From Morella rubra (taxonomy: Eukaryota; Streptophyta; Magnoliopsida; Fagales; Myricaceae), in contig CM025851.1 in the NCBI GenBank assembly GCA_003952965.2, positions 10,711,334-10,775,333 of the forward strand: a stretch of DNA of 64,000 nt, read 5' to 3'. Under the pieces are notes generated by a model. The model was not told where the DNA came from. It was given only the letters and a program-made list of their open reading frames with translations, and ran no database searches. Below, piece by piece: positions 1 through 12,049 of this stretch; the stretch's first letter is position 1, and every line of letters begins with the position of its first letter. The position numbers and the translations under genes were made by a program.

Positions 1-3000
1 CATGACAACACTGCATGCTAGCAAAAAGACTCAGTTAGAATCAGATCTATGAGAATTGGGAGGCACATCTCAGTTTTAGAAATCATTGATTGTTAACTAA
101 TCATTGATTGTTAACTATTTTGCAGTGTCAACATAAATTAAAAAGTATTGCTTAGAAGAAAGAGAAGACTAACAAGTAGGCATATGAGATCCCCAGAAAA
201 CAAATTATAACAAAAGAAAACTTTGGCGTATGCGATATTATAACACCAGGTTTCATCCGTAGAGTTCCATGTCTCTCCCCGCCCGTTTATTTCCCCCACT
301 CCACCCACCGCACGATTTAGAGTTGGGTCCCTGTCTAGCCTTACAGAGTTACAGTTAACTTTGTCATCCGAAACTATAGTGAGACAATCAGTTGACAACA
401 ATCCGAGACATGACATTCCTAAAAACAAAAAAAAAAGCGAAAAAAAAAAAAAAATGCAGAAAAGAGTGAGAAGGAAAAGAAGAAACTAATCTGCAAGCCT
501 AGGAATCTGCTAAGGTGACAATCCACTTATCCTGGCAGCAATATGAAGCTCCAAAACGTAGAAAATTTATGCTGATCTCCTAAAAATGGGTACTGATTAT
601 GTCTCATTGTTAAAGGATGTAATATCTGAGGTTTCTATTCCGAACAAGGACACTTTTTCATTCCTATAAATAGAATGATGACAACAATGAGGAAAGCATT
701 CCAGACTATCTATGTTAAAGGAAGTATATAATATGCATTTTCTCTTGATAAACATGGCAATATCAGGCTCCAAAATATAGAAAATTTGTCGCTGCTATGT
801 GTGTCTCATTGTTGAAAGATATAATATCTGAGGTTTTTATTATGAACAAGGACCCTTTTTCATGACTATAAATAGAACAGTATACAAATATGAGGAAAGC
901 ATTCACAGATTACATATATTAAAAGAAGGTATATAATACGCATTTTCTCTAGAAAGAAACTACTGGAAACCAATATGATTGCTAACCAAAAAAGAAAGAT
1001 AGATTACTTTTCTTTTGAGGGCTGGATGAAATAAATAGCATCCATAGACGGCAAGGGTTGCCTTCTCCTGAAAAGGTCTTCAACCACTGCAGTGAAAGAA
1101 GATCTTTACTGCTTATTAAGTTATCCTTCGGTAACCAGCCTTCAACATCAGTGCAATCTAAACAAGTTGGTGTTTGCTTGAGTACAAGTTAAACAGTGTA
1201 AATGACCAGGACCATGAATTAAAAAGATGTTACGAACCAAATTTAAGCAAAATGCCTTAGAAAAATCACGAGTCAAATGTAATTTAATGCTTACGTGAAA
1301 CTCCTTGGTCTGTGATGTCTGCCATTTTACACGAGTGAGACATGACTTTCACGGTAACTTTATCCATGATGAGTACCTGCATAGCCCCAGAATGTGCTAT
1401 CACATCTTTAGTCAATAACGAATTCATTTTAGGGTTTTTATTAGAAAGAAGAAAAGTGCGGTGACCAAAATTTTGGTCACTTCTCACGTGTAAATATTTG
1501 ATAAGGAGAGAAGTGAAGACCATTTACCCAAAGAAAAGAGAGAGAGAAAGGAGTCAAGAGAGAGAGAAACACTGGCTGAAGGGGTGAAGCTAAGAAAGCA
1601 TCCTGGCTTCCTCCATTATTGTCAGTATTGGCCCCGGCAATTGGGATATGGCCCCTCTGGACTTGTACACGTTTTTCACGCCTAACCCTTTTTTATAACT
1701 CTTCGTCGCCCAAAATATATCTCTCCTCATTATAGCTTTTTCTTTCCAGTTAACTGCTCTGTTTCTCATTTACATCTTTTTAACTACGATTTTGGTAAAT
1801 AGCAAGAGATATCTCTGGAGAATTTATATTTCATTAGGACTGATATTGGTACCGTTTGTTTCTTCAATATTTTGGGACATAGAAATTTTCAACAAAATAA
1901 GCACACTCTAAAATTTTTAACTTTTACACATACATACTTCATATTTCACGAACTCCAATAAATCTCAATAAAGTAAAGATTCTCAAAATTTCAGAAATAT
2001 TCTCCAAAATTTTGGCAAACAAACACCCCCATTATGTGGTGGGCATATATTATCGATCTAATAAACTAAAAACAACTATGTGGTGATAAGTGATGCCAAT
2101 TAATTTTATATTTATGCATTATAACTTGGCTCCTCATAATTCCGAGATAACCCTCTCCCAATCGTAACTCTTCTTTTTTGGTAACTGCTTTTTCTTTTAA
2201 GTTTACTTCTCAAATCCTTTTAAATCAAGTGACATGTGAAAAAAGCGTTCATGTACAACATACAAAAGATATCTTATAACACAATGGTAGTGAACTTTAC
2301 TTTTTTGCACTTTTCCCTCTTCCGTTTTCTCCACAACGAAACGAAACAAGGCACTGCACTGCAAGCTTCAAAATAATTACTTCTCCTTACTTATTTTCTC
2401 TGATCAGAAATTACGGCCATACAATAAATGTGCACCAAGGATATACCTAGAGTCATTCAGGAAAACAACATTTATGGAGAACAAAACAAAGGTTCGCCAA
2501 TAAAAAACAAAACGAGTAAAAACTCGGAGCTTTCACCCAGAATCATGCCACTTAAAGACAAGCTTCTTCTACCCAAAGTAATATACATTAGCTACAGAGG
2601 CAGGGGAAAAAGAGTCGAGTCCCTAAAAAGACATGCATTGAGAAAAAGATTGAGCGGACCTTCCAAGTTGACTTTGAATCCCCTGTCTTGGTTGATCCAA
2701 GCATCTCGTACAACAATCCTATGAAATCCACGAAAGGAAAAAGGAAAATAAAAAAGCTCATCTTTAAAAGCAATGGAGAAACACCATCACAAACAACTAT
2801 GCCAAAGATAAACTAGCGGAAAGGCGTTACCCAATTTAATATCGCATTCGAGGAAAACTAGAATGCAGAAATTTGATTTTCTCCCAACTGTTAAGTTATT
2901 CGTTATTACTTTCACCAAAAATCTGACACTGGAGAACGCACGGCTCTGATAGGATTATTATAACTAGCAAAAAGAAGAGTGGGACGACAAGTGACTCAAT

Positions 3001-3787
3001 TGGAGACGAAGACTATGTTTTCCGATGACATATGAGTGATTAATTGGGAAGAGGTGATGGACATTCGGCCGAGGTGGAAGGATTCGCCGGAGACGATGAC
3101 CGTCTGTTACTTAGATAAGCGACTGCCGTTTGCTTGCGCAAACGACCGCCTTTACATTTATCGTAGACAAACCGCTTAGATACTTACGTTGAAGGACAAC
3201 AGTTTGGTTAAGTTAGCTAACGACACCAACGCATTCGTCACATCAGTTTTTCACTCAAAACGACAACAAAATTCTGTTCCTACTGTAAGCCTGCGCCTGT
3301 CATTTTTCACTCGGCGACGAAAAGTTTCCTTTGACGGACGGAACAGCCTTGGTTATTAACACAGTTTCAACGTTGAACTCAATAACGCAATGGTCTCGTA
3401 TATAGGAAATTTCATTTCTTTTACCTTCACAAATTTCTCTGCAACCGAATGAAAGAATACTAACATGTGACATGTCCAAACCTCCGTTCGGTTGCAGGAA
3501 ATAGAAAAAGAAAGGGAGAACTCGAACTTGGCAAAGCATTTACCCAAACAAAAAAACTTGGCGGAACAGCTAAAGTTATACATTTAAATTCTGATTCTCT
3601 TTTCTTTCTACCGCTTCTCATCATTTCATTCCCTCGTTAAGCAAACGCAAAAAGGACCAAAATTCGGTAAGAAAGTTAGCGCGCGCGAGAGAGAGAGAGA
3701 TCGCTTACGGTCACGGCTGATTTGCCGGAAGGTTTTGTACTCTGTGGCTCCTCCCTGAGAGGACGAATCGGAATCCGAAAATGACAT
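1..3787 (-). CDS. KEU: KEULE-like Sec1 gene, 5' part (first copy, cut by window start)
   Basis: Coding exons 1-4 lie at 3709-3787, 2660-2718, 1295-1376 and 1008-1086. The first ten bases of exon 5 lie at 1-10. They are identical to the exons of the second copy and encode the N-terminal SM-domain start, from [10 protein letters not shown] to IYFIQPSKE. The gene continues left of the window. If the window wraps one record, this is the same gene as the one at 49590-61807. If the duplication is real, it is a second gene copy. Confidence 0.93.
548..951. repeat. Imperfect 219-bp tandem duplication in KEULE intron 4
   Basis: Unit 1 is 548-766 and unit 2 is 767 to about 951. Both open with GCTCCAAAA and share, in order, GTCTCATTGTT, AATATCTGAGG, GAACAAGGAC, TATAAATAGAA, ATGAGGAAAGCATTC and GCATTTTCTCT. 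Unit 2 has small deletions. No coding potential is seen. It recurs at 58568-58971. Confidence 0.8.
1848..2030. mobile_element. Short MITE-like element in KEULE intron 2
   Basis: AT-rich segment of about 183 bp with imperfect inverted ends. The left end has GTTTGTTTCTTCAATATTTT; the reverse complement of the right end has GTTTGTTTGCCAAAATTTT. The CAAACAAAC-type ends and lack of coding capacity fit a non-autonomous plant DNA transposon. The superfamily is not certain because I could not define a target-site duplication. It recurs at 59868-60050. Confidence 0.5.
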
Positions 3788-3938
3788 TTTTGCAACAGCA
3801 GATGCGGTTTCCAGCACGACAGGTAAAACTCAAGCAATGGAACCCCACGGCGAGAGAGAGAGAGAGAGAGAGCTGTGCGTATGTTATGAGAGACGAGGAA
3901 GGAGGAGCAGTCTGAGAAGGCCGTTATGTTGCGGGGGG

Positions 3939-4142
3939 GACGTGCAGTTTGGAACGCGAATTTCGCTGACGTTTCACGGACAAGCAGATGCCGCAATCTT
4001 TATGCTAATACGGCGTCGTTGTTGTCATTTGGAGTAAGTGGTACTGACGTGCAATTTGGAACGCGAATTTCGCTGACGTTTCACGGAGGAGCAAATGCCG
4101 CAATCTTTATCCTAATACGGCGTCGTTGTTGTCATTGGGATT
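3939..4142. promoter_or_regulatory. Tandemly duplicated 107-bp module upstream of KEULE
   Basis: Two near-identical units (3939-4045 and 4046-4142) lie about 150 bp upstream of the KEULE start codon. Each carries TGACGT- or GACGT-type cores, the block GCTGACGTTTCACGG and the block AATACGGCGTCGTTG. Units differ by a handful of bases. TGACG cores are known bZIP/TGA binding motifs. That the module is a promoter is inferred from position only. It recurs at 61959-62162. Confidence 0.55.
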
Positions 4143-4906
4143 GACCAGTGCCTTTCAGCTCTCCGGTTGCCAGGCTCTGGGGCTTCATGTGGGTCCAAAG
4201 TCGAATCAAATATGTCCGTGTTCATAACCCGACTCCGTTGGTTCGTTAATTACTTAATTTGGTGGAATCGAATCGATGGTCTCAATGAAATGGTTAAACG
4301 TTTTTATCCCAAGCCCCGAATTGCTAATGAAATGGTCGAGACCAAGTACAAATGATGTCCGAATCCTGCTCAGGAATAGTACTTTTTTTTTTCTTCTTAA
4401 AAAATGTAAATTTATTAATCAACGCCAGACCTGGTTGGTTGGTTCTGGCCAATCTAAACAAGTCAAGCATTTGCCGATCTCGCATAAAAATGGGTCCTTG
4501 GTTGATAACGTGTCTTGCATGAAGGTTTCATGAGGCAAGGGGCTTTGTGATTCCCTTTGATTTGGCTCCATTTGCTGGAATGGAATTCTAACAACCAAGA
4601 GCATCTCGTTCCCTTAAAAGAGCGCCGTTGACCAAAACATAAGACTAGGAGCATTCTTGGTTCTACAACAAGTCCATACCCTGAATGCTTGCCACGAAGG
4701 CCGGCACGAGGAATCCACAACAGGGTGCGGGGAACGTTAATTTTTATTTATGTAAAACAATCTTCGCATGAAAATTAATGTCGAGGAAAATCAAAATAGC
4801 TACATGTGTGAATTACTTTTCTGGTTTGCCATTTTCCCTCCTAGAATCTCCTTTGGTTCAACATTAAAGACTTTCAAATAATACCAAACCAAACACTTAG
4901 AACACC
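4143..4906. other. Intergenic, nothing recognised
   Basis: Lies between the KEULE upstream module and reductase unit A. Contains a T-tract near 4382 and short open frames on both strands (for example around 4419-4720) that match no family I recognise and lack splice or homology support. Confidence 0.5.
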
Positions 4907-5588
4907 CTAGAACTGCATGTATTGATGAAATCCAGCTCGAGAACGACGACGACAATAACAAGAAGGCAACATCATATTCAAAAACTTCATAGAAGTAAAT
5001 CCAGCACTAATGAGCTTCCACGATGGTTGCTCAGATTCATTACTGCGCGGAATGTTGCTATTAATAGTCCAAATTGAATTAGTCAATGTATTAATTGTGT
5101 AATTAAAAAAGAAAAAGAAAAAAATTAGTCATTAATATGTTGTTTAATGTAATATGGGTCATTGATAGAATTTATTAATATGTTAGTAATATATTAACTT
5201 TTATTATATTAACTTTTATTACAATTTATTAAGATTGAAACTTTAAGACGGAAGGAGAAGATCTTGTCCTCGTAACGAACTTTGTATTCATGACAACAAA
5301 AGAAAAAAGAGTGGTTTGGGCTGTTGCTCTTTGCATTTTGTTTGGGCCGAAGGATAGAATCATTGTGATCCAACAAGTCCAAACCACACCCCGCGCCCAT
5401 TTTGATGTTCTTCTGGCCCAACAGCTCACAACTGATTTGGTTTCGGAAACAAAACAGCCACGAATTCAAACAAAGGAATCCCAGCGGCAGAGACCGGGCG
5501 TTGCCATTTTCGTCTTTAGGTGTCCCTTTCCGTTCACGACGGTCTCCAAGAGGCAAAAGGAAATTATCCGCTATGTTTAATTTAGTTT

Positions 5589-5979
5589 GAGAAAAATACA
5601 CTTTTCACTTATGAATTACCATAAGTTTTACACATTGCATTCTAAACTATCAATTTTGACACATTGCACCATTTAACAACCAATTTTTAACACTTTACAT
5701 CCTTTATCAAATTTTCAGACTAAAATGACGATAATGCCCTTGACTCATTTTGTATATATTAAAGATATTGTTGTCAATTCATTAATTTTTCAAAGGTGTT
5801 ATTGTCAAATGGAAGGTTCAAAATGTTTAATATTAGTAGTTGGAGAGTGTAATGTGTCAAAGTGGGTAGTTTAGAGTGTTAAGTGTCTAACATTGGTAGT
5901 TTGAGGGTGCAATGTCTTAAAGATGGTAGTTTGGAGTGCAATGTGTCACTATAGTTTGTGGATGAAAGTGTATTTTCTC
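5589..5979. mobile_element. MITE with imperfect terminal inverted repeats
   Basis: Left end GAGAAAAATACACTTT; right end read in reverse GAGAAAATACACTTT. The arms contain repeated ACACATTGCA-type phrases in opposite orientation, so the element can fold on itself. No open frame of interest. It is absent from the matching place in unit B, so it inserted in unit A after the duplication or was lost from B. It recurs at 63609-63999. Confidence 0.7.
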
Positions 5980-6429
5980 TATTCAGTTTTGAAAATATTT
6001 TTTATATTTATTTTTTTTAAAGTTAGTGTAAATTTTTTTGAGATTGTTAAAAAATTTATTAAAAGTTATCAGGATTTGGTAAAAGTAATTGAAGTTTGTA
6101 AAAAATTATTAAAATTTATAAAAAGTTATTGAAATCGATGAAATAGTGATCGTAAAATTTTTTTAAAAAGTGTTTGAGACCGAAGCAAACATAGCCCTGC
6201 GTTTTTCTCCCTTTGTTCTGTCAGTCTCCCCACAAATGATCTCCCTTTTAGATTACTCCACTTCCACTCTTAAATTCCACCTTGTTCCCAACCACCACCA
6301 AAGGTACACCATCTTCGCAACCTTCCCGGAAGATGAGCTCCATCGACGTCGCTCTGACTTCTAATAGCCCGGAATCTGTGATCTGACTGGATCCTCAGTA
6401 GTTCAACGCGCACGGAACTAGAGATAACA

Positions 6430-6790
6430 CTTTCCTTTGCAGCATTTAATAGCTCCGTCAAACATTTCATTCAGGCTTCAGCCCGTACTTATATTGAAGC
6501 CAGAATCTAAGAGCTTCTTCGATGAGTGGGAGTGGGGGGAATCCAAAAAAGAAACGTCAGTATCTTCGCAGTCCTCGAGTTTAGGCATGCTTTTAAGACG
6601 CCAAGTGCCCCATTGATTGGTCTTTCGGTTAGTATTTCTTCAGGTTATTTGTCCTCAAAATCAATGGGTGCATTGAAACTCTCTGGATTGCTGAGATCTG
6701 CAATGAAGATTTGGAGGTTTTCTGATGCTCCTGGTAGACTTGTAAGGAAGCTGATGCCTTTATTGTGCTCTGCTCAGTATCGAAATGATG
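6430..6790 (-). pseudogene. Decayed reductase fragment in unit A
   Basis: Reverse-strand remnants of the same reductase family as the intact neighbour. Part of the terminal exon (matching KKLLDSGF and the NEMF block) lies at about 6433-6528. A shrunken exon 2 (matching [18 protein letters not shown] and GVLKACLN) lies at about 6560-6775. Exon 3 and the middle of exon 2, including the catalytic segment, are absent. Sequence just beyond (6800-6990) resembles the first intron of the intact gene. It cannot encode an enzyme. Confidence 0.75.
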
Positions 6791-7411
6791 AAATTCCATC
6801 AATTCACATCTAATACACTCTGTAAAAAATAAGTTCCCGGGTTGAAGTCCTTGGGAGAAAATTTATTGTCCAAGCATCAGAAACACAGAACTGGATCCAA
6901 AACCCTTTCCTTGGAGAACTCAAGACTCAAGCGGAATTGCAAGGCTGATAGAGTTCAGTAAGCGATGATGAAGAAGCTGGGCAATCCAGCATCTTTCAGG
7001 GAAAAAATCTATTAATTTTGTTTTTTTTCTCTTTCCTTTTCTAATCTATGAAGTTTGCTTTCTAGTTTTTCCTTTTATTTCCCCCTAATAAAATCCACCT
7101 TGGGGACAACAGAAAGAGAAAAACCAAAGGAGGGAAAAGAAGAGGCAGTCGCCAGATTTATTAGCTATCTTCCCAGAAGGCAAATCTATAGCAAAAATGA
7201 GCTTCATGAACATTGCTCTTTCAGATCAATAAACGTGTTGGATTTTATACTCTTCCATTCGGTAACGCCATGAGCCATCCATATCAATGATATCATATTA
7301 AAAAGCAGTCTGTATATATTATATGTAGAAAGTTGAAACCACAACAATACTGAGCCTCGTTCTGAAAGAGACCCAATAGACAACGAAGCTAGCAATAGTT
7401 ATGCAGAATCA

Positions 7412-9786
7412 CTACAGAAAACCCTTTTCTCTGCAGCATTGAATAGCTCCATCGAACATTTCATTGAGGCCATACTTATATTCGAAGCCAGAATCTAAGA
7501 GCTTCTTTGATGAGAGACGCGGTTCTTGATAACCCGTAATTTCCTTCAAAGATCTGCAAAAACAAGAGGGAGGGGAGGGAAGCGAAAAGAATAACAAACC
7601 GAAAAAGCACATCATTTTTCTTCTTAAGATCTGAGATTTTGGTTTTATCTAAATGATACGGAGGAAAATTGGACTCACTCTGCTGTTGGGATTTGGTATT
7701 CTGGGTACCTAACAGAAAGAAATTCAGACAACTGCTCAAGTGTCATGAAATCTGATGAACAAATATATCTTCCGTTTGCTGTAGGACATTCAAAGAGAAA
7801 GATATGAGCTCTGACTAAGTCCTCTGTGTGGACCATACAAGATGCACCGCGAAGAAAACTGTATTCATGCTCGTTACCTGCAAAGCAAAGATACGAGTAA
7901 AAAAGTAGTTCCTTTTCAGAAAATGGCAGAATAACAAATCTCCATGCATAACTGAAGATTTGATAGTTTGCATAGTTTTCGTATGGCAACCGAGGCCATT
8001 AATCGACCCTAAATTTTTTTTACTGAAATAACAGAAAGAACAAACATTGACCAATTTTTTCATAATAAGGAATCCTTGGGAAAGAGGCGATCAAGAGGTA
8101 GCTGTTGTACATGATCCTTCAAGACACAAATATAGCAGAACACTTTTTGTGAAAAATATAATTTTCACCTACCCACTATTGGGTTACTGACACACTGCAT
8201 TCTGAATTATCAATCACATTTTACCTCTCAACTACTGATCATTTACACATTACACCCTACGCCGTTAATTTGGACAGAAATTTAGGTAAAATTATTATTT
8301 TGCTGAACCAAAATCTCATTTTCAGTCCAAATTAACAATGAGAGTGCAAAGTGCAAAGTGCAAACTATTAGTGATTGAGGATCGAAATATAATGAAATCG
8401 AAAGTTTCCCACAGTTGGAGGGGCGAAAATTGTATTTAACCCACACTTTTTCTTTTCCAGATAAAACTTTCTCTATAACATTCAAATTGCTATCCATGTT
8501 GGATTATCATAAAAATAGGAGTGCAGATGGTTCTTTATAAAGTATCCTTCAACATAGTCTGTTCAACTTCATCCCTTATTCTTCCTTTTTCTCCTTCTTG
8601 GATTCTTAACTCAACATGACCCACAAATCACCCACAAACTACTCTTTCACCTTTCATGTCTAACATAAACGTAATAAATTATCTAAAAAACATATCTATC
8701 TATATGGATACTGGATAGCATTGAAAAGTTAAAACGGTCATCTGAAAAATATAACGACAAAGTTTAGTCGTCACAGAAAGCACATACCCAGGACCATAGC
8801 CAACGCGGAGCGAACTGAGCCTGGGAACTTAGGACAAATGAAGGGTCCGACAACCAGGGAAGGGATTACTGTTAGGACATCCAATCCATGTTTTTCTCCA
8901 AATTCAAGAACTGCCCTTTCAGTTAATGTTTTGGAAATTGCATAGGAAGTTCCAAATGCCTTTAGACCTTTAAGGAAACCTGCGTCACTCCAGAAGCTCT
9001 CATCCATTGCATCTACATCCTTGCCATTAGCGACAACAGCTGCTGCGCTAGAAGTGTACACAACTCGCTTCACAGTCCTCGAATTTAGGCATGCCTTTAA
9101 GATGCCTAGAGCTCCATCGATCGATCTCTTTGTCACTACTTCTTCGGGTTCCTTGTCCTCGAAATCAACCGGAGTAGCAACATGGAAGACGCCACTGCAT
9201 CCTTCAATGGCCGCATCGAAACTCTCCGGATTGCTGAGATCTGCACTGAAGATTTGGAGCTTTTCTGATGCTCCTGGTAGACTTGTAAGGAAGCGAATGT
9301 CTTTCTTGTGCTCTGCTCACATACCCAAATGGTGAAATTCAATCAATTAGCTATCGGTATCGCTAAGTATGAACAATAATACGCGCGTAACCGGGTTGAA
9401 GTACTTAATTTGGAGCTTATTGATTGTTTGAACATGATAAACCTAAAACTAAACTCCAAATCTGACCTGTTCCTTGGTGAACTTACAAGTTCCTAAGCCA
9501 AGAAATAATAAGATATAACGACATTAATGGAAAATTTTTTAAAAAGTATAAAATAATAAGATCCCCCACACGTTTCTCACCCATGAAAAAGAGCCCCACG
9601 AGTTCATCTTGATCTTATAACTAGTCATGTGCGATTTTCTTTAGTCTTTGCAGATACGCGACTTACCTGGGTCGGATCTAACAGTGGTTCGGACATAGTA
9701 ACCCCGATCAAGGAGCCTCATGATCAGCCATGATCCTATAAACCCTGTACCACCTGTAACGCATACTGTACCTTTATCTCCTTCCA

Positions 9787-9787
<1 letters not shown>
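7412..9787 (-). CDS. NADPH-dependent DFR/vestitone-reductase-like enzyme, copy A
   Basis: Extended short-chain dehydrogenase of the plant dihydroflavonol reductase/cinnamoyl-CoA reductase/vestitone reductase group, 328 residues in four exons: 9667-9787, 8788-9312, 7679-7877 and 7412-7553. The N-terminal dinucleotide motif GGTGFIG is at residues 12-18, with TVRSDP following at the NADPH-binding turn. The catalytic set is Ser129 in YTSS, Tyr164 and Lys168 in SYAISK. The C-terminal part holds [15 protein letters not shown], typical of the family. Splice phases are consistent and the length is normal. The start codon is directly preceded on the sense strand by a (GA)n tract. The substrate cannot be read from sequence; phenylpropanoid or flavonoid carbonyls are likely from the family. 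Intron 2 carries a MITE. Confidence 0.9.
8148..8445. mobile_element. MITE in intron 2 of reductase A
   Basis: Imperfect inverted ends. The left end carries AAATATAATTTTCACC and the reverse complement of the right end carries AAATACAATTTTCGCC. Internal ACACATTACACCCT-like phrases recall the MITEs at 5589 and 39275. It is present at the same place in reductase B, so it predates the duplication. Confidence 0.6.

Positions 9788-9812
<25 letters not shown>
9788..9812. repeat. (CT)n / sense (GA)n tract abutting the reductase A start codon
   Basis: Pure dinucleotide tract. On the sense strand the last GA runs straight into the ATG. Reductase B has the same arrangement at 15305-15328. Reductase C has a longer tract at 18851-18885, six bases from its ATG. 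Confidence 0.9.
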
Positions 9813-9817
<5 letters not shown>

Positions 9818-10947
9818 GTGACTTCACTTGGCTAATCTCACTCTTCACGGTTTTGCTTTGGGTTTAAGGTTTTTAACGCCTTTTTTTATAAGCAAAACTG
9901 TAACAACTTATCCTATTCCTCTATCCTTTTGGTGTTTGTCGTTTTTTTTGGGTAAGCCAGATATCACCGTCGATTACTTACCCAAAAGGGTCAGAAGTCT
10001 TAACCCATGCCTCGCATCGATGTGACATGGAAGTCATATATAACGCCCCACGTCGGACTGAAAAGATCGAACACCACTCATTTTGTTGACGATGTAGAGA
10101 AACGCAAAAGCAGTTGAATTAGAATTGGAATTATATAACCAACATTGCGTTAATATTATGTCATCGTTCTTGAAGAAATAATACATATCATAATTCTTAT
10201 TAATTTCGAGGTACTTAAATAATCTTGTTAATTTACGACTTTAGTTTGGGATCTAGAAAGTGGTCTAGGTGAGCCACAAGGATTATCCTGATTAAAAGCA
10301 TAAAAAAAAAAGACCATAAGGATTATCCATGCGTGCTCGACTTATGTTTAGAAGGATAAAAAATTTTGAGGATTCCTCAACCTCTGTGGTGGCTTAATTT
10401 GAAGGAAATCGAATATGGGGCTTAGAAGTTTGTTCCCTTGAGAGTTCACGTTTGAATCCTTTAAGTATTCATAAAAAGTGAAATGACTTACTCTATGTAA
10501 CTTGAGGGAGCTCCATCTATTTGAGATTTATCGATCCGTTAGGTAGGTCTACTCCGATAGATTTGCCGCATTAGATTTTTCTTAATTACTAAAAAGATAA
10601 AAAAAAATTGAGACTCCTTAATTCAACGAGTTGAATGTTGAAAGATGGAACAAAAATTTTATTCATGATTTAATGTCTCTTAACTGAGGCTCATGAACAA
10701 TTTAAGATAAACTTAACTAATGCATGGATAATTGAAATTTCAATAAATAACTGGAATTTATTTAACAAAAACTCTTTATTTAGTCTAATCTCCTTACCTA
10801 ATATAACATTATTGATAAACTAGATCTCTTCACGGTTTAGGAGATGACTATGCTAAGATCAACTACTTGTGCTAGCTGTGCCCTTTGATAAGTTTCCATC
10901 TGCTCCAACTCCTCTTATTAGTCTTCTGGTCTTCCTAGGACTCTCGC
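9813..10947. other. Intergenic tail of unit A
   Basis: No gene recognised. The stretch is collinear with 15329-16676 downstream of unit B. It ends at the unit A/unit B junction. Confidence 0.55.
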
Positions 10948-10952
10948 CTAGA

Positions 10953-11855
10953 ACTGCATGTATTGATGAAATCCAGCTCGAGAACGACAACAAGAAGGAG
11001 GCAACATCATATTCCGAAACTTCACATAAGCACATCCAGCACCAATGAGCTTTCACGATGCCTGCTTAGATTCATAACTGCGCGGGATTATAATTTGACG
11101 TGTTAGGACAACATCATGTCATTCAATGAACAATATATGACAGACTTGGAAGCTTGAGAAAAGTTTTAGTCTTAAAACTTCAGTCTAACAAAATATTCGT
11201 CATCAACACACTAATAAATGTCATTAATGACCCAGATTGAATTAGTTAATGTATTAATTGTGTATTTAAAAAAAATTGAACTATTAGTATAATATTTAAT
11301 GCAATCTGGATTATTGATTAAATTTATTAGTAACATTGCAACCTTATTAAACCCGTTAGTACTGAAGCTTTAGGACGGACGAAGGCCTTGCCTCCGTCTC
11401 AATGAACTTTGCATTCATGACCACAAAAGAGAAAGGAATGGTTTGGGCCGTTGCTTTTTGCCTTTTGTTCAGGTCGAAGGATAGAACCATCGTGATCCAA
11501 GGAGTCCAGACCACACCCCGCGCCCATTTTTTATGTTCTTCTGGCCCAACAGCGCACAACTGATTTGGTTTCGGAAACAAAACAGCCACGAATTCAAACT
11601 ACGGCATCCCAGGGGCAGAGACCGTGCTCTGCGCGCGTTGCCATTTTCGTCGTTAGGTGCCCGTTTCCGTTCACGAAATTATTTTCCCTTTCGGTTTTTC
11701 TCCGTTTGTTATGTTATTCTCCCTACAAATGATCTCCCCTTTTGATTAGTTGACCCCCACTATTAAATTCCAGATTGTTCACAACGACCACCGAAGGCAC
11801 ACACCACAACCTTCTCAGAAGATGAACTTCATCGACGTTCAACGTGCACTGAAAT
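10953..11855. other. Left part of unit B, no gene recognised
   Basis: Collinear with 4912-6430 apart from the MITE in unit A. A block at 11365-11690 is well conserved between units. On the minus strand short open frames appear in both units, but I see no splice structure or known family. Confidence 0.5.
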
Positions 11856-11859
11856 AGAG

Positions 11860-12004
11860 ATAAACCCTTTTCTTTGCGGCATTTAATAGCTCCACCAAAC
11901 ATTTCATTCGGCCCGTACTTACATTTGAAGCCAGAATCTAAGAGCTTCTTCGATGAGAGAATCGGTGCTTTATAACCTCTTGTTTCCTCCAAGGAACTGA
12001 GCAG

Positions 12005-12049
<45 letters not shown>

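Larger units (their letters stand above)
1..5980. repeat. 58,020-bp periodic block, first copy
   Basis: Line-by-line comparison shows no difference between this block and 58021-64000. It holds KEULE coding exons 1-4 and the first ten bases of exon 5, the KEULE upstream region, and the left edge of reductase unit A. The match begins at the first base of the window and is still running at the last, so its true ends are not visible. See the finding on periodicity for the possible causes. Confidence 0.97.
4907..10947. repeat. Segmental duplication unit A of the reductase cluster
   Basis: About 6.04 kb, collinear with unit B (10948-16676). Shared order: a block starting AACTGCATGTATTGATG, a conserved non-coding block (5230-5600 matching 11365-11690), a decayed reductase fragment, an intact reductase gene, and a right-hand tail ending near GTCTTCTGGTCTTCC. 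The pentamer CTAGA lies at the left edge (4907-4911), at the unit junction (10948-10952) and at the right edge (16677-16681). Unit A alone carries the MITE at 5589-5979. The left 1.07 kb recurs at 62927-64000. Confidence 0.85.

Noticed and set aside
138-428. 96-residue open frame on the minus strand (and its copy at 58158-58448)
   Set aside because: It lies inside KEULE intron 4, has no homology I recognise and no splice support.
4463-4720. 85-residue minus-strand frame with Cys- and Trp-rich translation
   Set aside because: No known family, no neighbouring exons, and overlapping frames on both strands are open by chance.
5209-5601. 130-residue minus-strand frame, partly conserved in unit B at 11356-11589
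   Set aside because: The conservation follows from the segmental duplication. The frame is not kept intact in unit B and no domain is visible.
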